A stretch of 64,000 bases of DNA from an uncultured Pelagibacteraceae bacterium (GTDB lineage Bacteria; Pseudomonadota; Alphaproteobacteria; Pelagibacterales; Pelagibacteraceae): NCBI GenBank assembly GCA_902627805.1, contig CACOKN010000005.1:1-64000 (forward strand), read 5' to 3'. Positions within the stretch are counted from its first letter, which is position 1. The number at the start of each line of letters is the position of its first letter. This document shows, piece after piece, positions 59,574 through 64,000 of this stretch. The notes below the pieces were generated by a model. It had not been told where the DNA came from. It did no database searches and worked only from the letters and a program-made list of their open reading frames with translations. The translations under genes and the position numbers were made by a program.

Positions 59574-60836
59574 TTATACAGCTAATTTATAAGCAAAATT
59601 TTTTCCTAAATTTTCTTTTAAGTCATTATTGAAACGAGCTGCTTCAGCACCATCAATTATTCTATGATCATAAGAAAGAGATAAAGGTAACATTGTCCTT
59701 GTAATAAATTTTCCATTAATAAAGATTTGTTTTTTTTGAGATTTACCAATACCTAAAATAGCAACTTCAGGATAATTGATAATTGGTGTGAAAAAAGAAC
59801 CTCCTATTCCTCCAAGACTGGTTATTGTCATAGAACCACCAAACAACTCCTTTTTATCAATTTTAAGATTTCGACACTGCTCACTCAATTTCTTAAGTTC
59901 TGAACCAATAAGAGATATATTTTTATTATCAGCGTTTCTAAGTTTTGGAACCATAAGACCATGTTTTGTGTCTACAGCTATTCCGATGTGATAATATTTT
60001 TTTAAGGTCATCTTTCCTTTATCAATTTCATCTATTGAACAATTAAAATTAGGAAATTTTTTAAGTGATGTAGTTAATGCTTTTACAATAAAAGCTAAGG
60101 GAGTAATTTTTTTTTTTTCACCTGTATATATGTCAGTGAGAGAGGATCTAAATTCCTCTAATTCAGTTATATCTGCCTCATCGTGGTTTGTTACATGAGG
60201 AATATTTGTCCATGAATTCATAAGATATTTAGATGATAGTCGCTTAACTCTTGGGATATCTTTTAATTCAACTTCTCCAAATTCAGAATGGTGATATTCT
60301 TGTGCAATAGTCTCGTCTTTTTTAATCTCTTTTTTATCACTTTTGTTGGATTGAGTTGCAACAAATAGCTTTATATCGTTCTCAGTTACCCTACCTTGTC
60401 TTTCACTACCATCAACTTTCGCAATATCTATACCTAGCTCTCTAGCAAATTTTCTTGCTTTTGGAGATGCTAATGTTTTTGTGGAAAAGTCTTTGACAAT
60501 AACGTTTTTTTGCTCAACAATTATATTGCTTTCTTCTTTTTTCTCTTTTATTTCCCTTTTTTTTGGTAATTTGGGTTCTTCAGTTTCTTCTTGATTTTCT
60601 TTTACATCAATTTCTAAAATTTTATCTCCCTCTGAAACCTTATCCCCAATTTTTATATCTAACCCCGTGATAATTCCATCATCTAAAGATGGTATCTCAA
60701 CACTAGATTTATCGCTTTCAATTGTGATCAGTGGATCATTTTTTTTAATTTCTTGACCTTTTTTTACTAAGATTTCTATTATTTCCACATCTTTAAAATC
60801 ACCAATATTTGGAACTCTGATATCTTTTTTAGACAT
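59574..60836 (-). CDS. aceF: Pyruvate dehydrogenase E2, dihydrolipoamide acetyltransferase
   Basis: Core subunit of pyruvate dehydrogenase, 420 residues from the ATG at 60836 (MSKKDIRVPNIGDFKDVEI); a longer frame would start inside aceE. It has one lipoyl domain (about 1-77) with K43 in ESDKSSVEIP, a linker, a peripheral-subunit-binding domain (SPKARKFARELGIDIAKVDG) and a catalytic domain ending SLSYDHRIIDGAEAARF. It starts one base after the aceE stop. Enteric AceF carries three lipoyl domains; here one is on E2 and another on E1. Confidence 0.95.
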   Translation of the reverse strand: MSKKDIRVPNIGDFKDVEIIEILVKKGQEIKKNDPLITIESDKSSVEIPSLDDGIITGLDIKIGDKVSEGDKILEIDVKENQEETEEPKLPKKREIKEKKEESNIIVEQKNVIVKDFSTKTLASPKARKFARELGIDIAKVDGSERQGRVTENDIKLFVATQSNKSDKKEIKKDETIAQEYHHSEFGEVELKDIPRVKRLSSKYLMNSWTNIPHVTNHDEADITELEEFRSSLTDIYTGEKKKITPLAFIVKALTTSLKKFPNFNCSIDEIDKGKMTLKKYYHIGIAVDTKHGLMVPKLRNADNKNISLIGSELKKLSEQCRNLKIDKKELFGGSMTITSLGGIGGSFFTPIINYPEVAILGIGKSQKKQIFINGKFITRTMLPLSLSYDHRIIDGAEAARFNNDLKENLGKNFAYKLAV

Positions 60837-60837
60837 T

Positions 60838-63800
60838 CTATAATTTAGTTGGCATAGGTTTATCGGTATCAATCTTATACTTTTTGATTGCTTCTTTTGC
60901 ATATTTGGATGCAATAAGCTGTTCTTTAGCTAAAATACTCAAACCATATGTAGTAATATGTTCCTTATCAACTTCAAAAAATTTTCTTAACTCTTTTCTT
61001 GTATCACTTCGTCCAAATCCATCAGTCCCTAATGAATAAAAACTTTTATTTATGTATGGCCTTATTTGATCAGAGTTCATTCTCATATAATCAGAGGCTG
61101 CTAAAATTGGGCCCTCAGTATTGCCCAAACATTTCTCTACATAGCTTTTTTTAGGTTCTTTATCAGGGTTTAGAAGATTATGTCTCTCTACTTCAAGTCC
61201 ATCCCTTCTTAATTCATTAAAGCTTGTTACACTCCAAATCTCACTATCAATTTGATACTCATTCTGTAATATTTCTGCACCAGCTATCATTTCTCTTAAG
61301 ATTGTTCCAGATCCAAGAAATTGAATTTTGGTTTTTTTATACTTATTAAACTCCTTTATTTTATACATTCCTTTTAAAATACCTTCCTCACATGATTTAT
61401 CTTTGGGCATTTCTGGATGAGGATAATTTTCATTCATGGTCGTAATATAATAGAAAATATTCTCTTTTTTCTCATGCATTCTTCTTAAACCTTCTCGAAA
61501 AATGACTGCAAGCTCATAGTGAAATGTTGGATCATATGATCTACAATTAGGAATAGTTGAGGCCATTAAATGGCTATGACCATCTTGATGTTGTAAACCT
61601 TCTCCAGCAAGAGTTGTTCTTCCAGCGGTAGCTCCAATCAAAAATCCTCTGGACTGACTATCTGCACCGGCCCAAGCAAAATCACCAATTCTCTGAAAGC
61701 CAAACATTGAATAAAAGAGATAAATCGGGATCATTTCTACATCATGGTTGGTATATGAAGTACCTGCAGCAATCCACGATGACATTGCTCCAGCTTCGTT
61801 AATTCCTTCCTCTAAAACTTGACCACTTTTTTCCTCTTTATACGAACTTAGTTGAGCGGAGTCTTCTGGCTCATATTTTTGACCTTCATGAGCATAAATT
61901 CCTATCTTTTGAAAAAAACCCTCCATCCCAAATGTTCTGGCTTCATCAGGTATGATCGGAACCAATCTCGGTGCAACATTTTTATCTCTCAAGAGATTTG
62001 TCAACATTCTAACCAATGCCATTGTAGTCGACATTTCTTTTTCACCTGTAGAAACTTTCATGTTATCAAAAATATCTTTTGGTGGTGCTTTAACAGGTTT
62101 TGCATAAGTAGTTCTTTCAGGAATAAAACCACCCAATTGAATTCGTCTTTCTTTTAAATATTTAATCTCTGGAGAATTTTGATCTGGCTTATAATATTCA
62201 ATATTCTTCACTTGTTGATCTGTTAATGGCACATCAAACCTATCTCTGTAATACATTAAATCATCAATATCCAATTTTTTAGTCTGGTGTGTTGTATTTA
62301 CACTTTCACCACTTTTACCCATTCCATAACCCTTTATAGTTTTTGCAATTACAACAGTGGGACTTCCAACATTTTTAGATGCTTTATCATAAGCTGCAAA
62401 AACTTTATGAGGATCATGACCACCCCTGTTTAACCGCCAAATATCTTTATCTGAAAGACTGGAAACCAATTCTTTGGTCTCTAAATATTTTCCAAAAAAT
62501 TTTTCTCTCACATACGCACCATCTCTTGCTTTCATTGCTTGATACTCACCATCGACAGTCTCATTCATTGTTTTAACTAAATGACCTGATTTATCATTGG
62601 CAAGCAATGGATCCCAATAAGAGCCCCAAATAACTTTTATAACATTCCATCCTGCGCCTCTAAAAATTCCCTCTAATTCCTGAATTATCTTTCCGTTTCC
62701 ACGAACTGGTCCGTCTAGTCTTTGAAGATTACAATTTACAACAAATATTAAGTTATCTAATTTTTCTCTTGCGGCTAAACCAATCGCTCCTAAAGATTCC
62801 GGTTCATCCATTTCTCCATCACCTAAAAACGCCCAAACTTTTCTACCTTCATCTTTTATGAGGCCTCTATTGATTAAGTACTTCATGAATCTTGCTTGAT
62901 AAATTGCAAGCATTGGACCTAATCCCATGGACACTGTTGGAAATTGCCAAAAATTCGGCATTAGCCAGGGATGAGGATATGAAGAAAGACCACCAGGGTT
63001 TACTTCTTGCCTAAAACTATCTAATTGTTTTTCGTTAAGTCTACCTTCTAGATAAGCTCTAGCGTACATACCTGGAGCGCTATGACCTTGAAAATAAATT
63101 AAATCTCCTCCAAATTTATTATTTTTAGCTCTCCAAAAATGATTCATACCAACATCGTAAAGAGTTGCAGCGGATGCAAAAGTTCCAATATGCCCTCCAA
63201 GTTCTGGAAATTTTTTATTTGCTCTAACTACCATTGCGGCAGCATTCCATCTAATTAAAGATCTAATTCTTCTCTCTATGTTTTGATCTCCATTAGATTT
63301 TTTTTCCTCGTTAACTGGTATAGTGTTTATATAAGGAGTGTTTTGTGTATAGGGTATATTAGCACCTTCCATATAAGCTTTGTTGATAAGTTCTTTAATT
63401 AAATAATGGGCCCTTTGATTTCCGTCTTTTTCTATTACTGCTGACAAAGACTCTAGCCATTCACTTGTTTCTAGTGGATCGATATCCCCTTCTTTAACTA
63501 ATTGGATTATTTTTGGTTTCTCGGTCTCAATGATTTTTTGTTGAATATTTTGGTCCTGATGTTTTCTTAAAGTACTCTCAGCTTCTTGAATTAAATTTTC
63601 AGTTTCTTTTGGAACACTTTCTTTTTGAGATAATGATTGATTTGAAGAAATATTTATTAATAAATCTCCCTTTGAAACCTTATCTCCAACTTTAACATTT
63701 ACAGACTCGACTTTGCCAGAAAATATTGATGGTATTTCAACACTCGATTTATCACTTTCAATAGTAACAACAGGATCATCTTTTTTAATATCTTGACCCT

Positions 63801-63873
63801 CTTTTACTAAAAGTTCTATAACTTCCACGTTCTCAAAATCACCTATGTCAGGAACTAACAATTTTTCAGTCAT
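60838..63873 (-). CDS. aceE: Pyruvate dehydrogenase E1 (homodimeric) with N-terminal lipoyl domain
   Basis: Thiamine-diphosphate E1 of 1011 residues; enteric AceE is about 887. The additional N-terminus is a complete lipoyl domain (about 1-75) with K42 in ESDKSSVEIP, then a linker and the AceE body from about residue 115. The ThDP/Mg motif is GDGEMDEPES with NCNLQRLDGPVRGNGK. Catalytic His-rich regions GHSAPGMYARAYLEGR and EGLQHQDGHSH are present. This E1 is the single-chain type rather than the alpha/beta type common in alphaproteobacteria. An E3 gene is not in view. Confidence 0.95.
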   Translation of the reverse strand: MTEKLLVPDIGDFENVEVIELLVKEGQDIKKDDPVVTIESDKSSVEIPSIFSGKVESVNVKVGDKVSKGDLLINISSNQSLSQKESVPKETENLIQEAESTLRKHQDQNIQQKIIETEKPKIIQLVKEGDIDPLETSEWLESLSAVIEKDGNQRAHYLIKELINKAYMEGANIPYTQNTPYINTIPVNEEKKSNGDQNIERRIRSLIRWNAAAMVVRANKKFPELGGHIGTFASAATLYDVGMNHFWRAKNNKFGGDLIYFQGHSAPGMYARAYLEGRLNEKQLDSFRQEVNPGGLSSYPHPWLMPNFWQFPTVSMGLGPMLAIYQARFMKYLINRGLIKDEGRKVWAFLGDGEMDEPESLGAIGLAAREKLDNLIFVVNCNLQRLDGPVRGNGKIIQELEGIFRGAGWNVIKVIWGSYWDPLLANDKSGHLVKTMNETVDGEYQAMKARDGAYVREKFFGKYLETKELVSSLSDKDIWRLNRGGHDPHKVFAAYDKASKNVGSPTVVIAKTIKGYGMGKSGESVNTTHQTKKLDIDDLMYYRDRFDVPLTDQQVKNIEYYKPDQNSPEIKYLKERRIQLGGFIPERTTYAKPVKAPPKDIFDNMKVSTGEKEMSTTMALVRMLTNLLRDKNVAPRLVPIIPDEARTFGMEGFFQKIGIYAHEGQKYEPEDSAQLSSYKEEKSGQVLEEGINEAGAMSSWIAAGTSYTNHDVEMIPIYLFYSMFGFQRIGDFAWAGADSQSRGFLIGATAGRTTLAGEGLQHQDGHSHLMASTIPNCRSYDPTFHYELAVIFREGLRRMHEKKENIFYYITTMNENYPHPEMPKDKSCEEGILKGMYKIKEFNKYKKTKIQFLGSGTILREMIAGAEILQNEYQIDSEIWSVTSFNELRRDGLEVERHNLLNPDKEPKKSYVEKCLGNTEGPILAASDYMRMNSDQIRPYINKSFYSLGTDGFGRSDTRKELRKFFEVDKEHITTYGLSILAKEQLIASKYAKEAIKKYKIDTDKPMPTKL

Positions 63874-63969
63874 TTTTAAAAGTTTTATACATAAAAAAAA
63901 TTTACTTAATCTTTAATTTTAACACATTCTACCCAATTTTTTGACACTCTTTATTGAAATACTCAAATA

Positions 63970-64000
63970 ATGATTAAAAAGTTATTAAATATATTTATTC
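63970..64000 (+). CDS. Possible start of a divergent gene, cut by right edge
   Basis: An ATG at 63970 begins MIKKLLNIFI and stays open to the window end. It faces away from aceE across a 96-base gap, which would suit a divergent gene. Only ten codons are visible, so this is tentative. Confidence 0.25.
   Translation, partial: MIKKLLNIFI

Noticed and set aside
60837-60914. Longer start for aceF inside aceE
   Set aside because: The extra 26 residues are out-of-frame aceE end; MSKKDIRVPNIGDF at 60836 is the normal lipoyl-domain start.
61852-62157. Plus-strand Cys/His-rich ORF of 101 codons within aceE
   Set aside because: It is antisense to conserved AceE sequence; the Cys/His content reflects complementary codons, not a zinc protein.
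63941-63969. TTGACA before the right-edge ORF as a promoter
   Set aside because: The -35 is perfect, but no acceptable -10 occurs at usual spacing before the ATG.

Overview
The window is a strongly A+T-rich, very densely packed stretch of bacterial chromosome. Gene content and order are alphaproteobacterial, and base composition, tiny intergenic gaps and pervasive start/stop overlaps point to the SAR11 / Pelagibacterales lineage (inference, no tree was run). Supporting signs are the trpB-trpA-accD-folC block, hisS-hisZ-hisG, murA-DUF2948-hisD, bolA-dnaJ-cobS-cobT, a RegB-type redox kinase, and a tRNA-His with G1-U72 and A73. I see no phage, transposase, CRISPR array or rRNA. The longest unassigned gaps are about 270 bases (11148-11417, which holds a terminator and a candidate 54-residue ORF) and 183 bases (57736-57918, nothing recognised beyond A+T-rich spacer).

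Layout. 1-4076: tryptophan synthase (beta cut by the left edge, alpha), acetyl-CoA carboxylase beta and folate ligase, one overlapping operon, meeting thioredoxin tail to tail. 4425-7830: three DNA-end/nuclease genes, an exonuclease I relative, an MGME1-like PD-(D/E)XK nuclease and RmuC. 7953-16704: mostly minus strand, with histidine genes (hisG, hisZ, hisD), hisS beside its own tRNA-His, cspA, tRNA-Phe, infA, DUF2948, murA, dcd and two tiny coupled genes, then tRNA-Thr and a TVP38-type membrane protein. 16793-24215: plus-strand rpmH-rnpA-yidD-yidC, then argB, a HAD phosphatase, dapD, dapE, an HDAC-family deacetylase and a SET-domain protein. 24195-28335: truA, fmt, def and two unknown envelope genes. 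28393-33558: aroK-aroB, bolA, a DnaJ-domain protein and cobS-cobT. 33555-37090: RegB-like kinase, a short gyrB, tRNA-Ser. 37110-41446: a small surface-sugar cassette, even richer in Lys/Asn/Ile codons. 41443-51009: lepA, pheT, pheS, rplT, rpmI, infC, thrS (interrupted by a one-base frameshift in an A8 run) and a glycosyltransferase. 51052-63873: hydrolase, gltB-gltD, uppP, an EamA transporter, and aceF-aceE.

How it fits together: this is mainly core metabolism (Trp, His, Arg, Lys/DAP, shikimate, glutamate, fatty acid and pyruvate entry), translation and envelope assembly. The most unusual elements are a tryptophan synthase pair with altered catalytic and interface residues, a pyruvate dehydrogenase E1 carrying its own lipoyl domain, a bacterial relative of mitochondrial MGME1 within a nuclease cluster, cobS/cobT without other B12 genes in view, HDAC-like and SET-like genes side by side, the thrS frameshift, and several very small genes supported by overlap with their neighbours.
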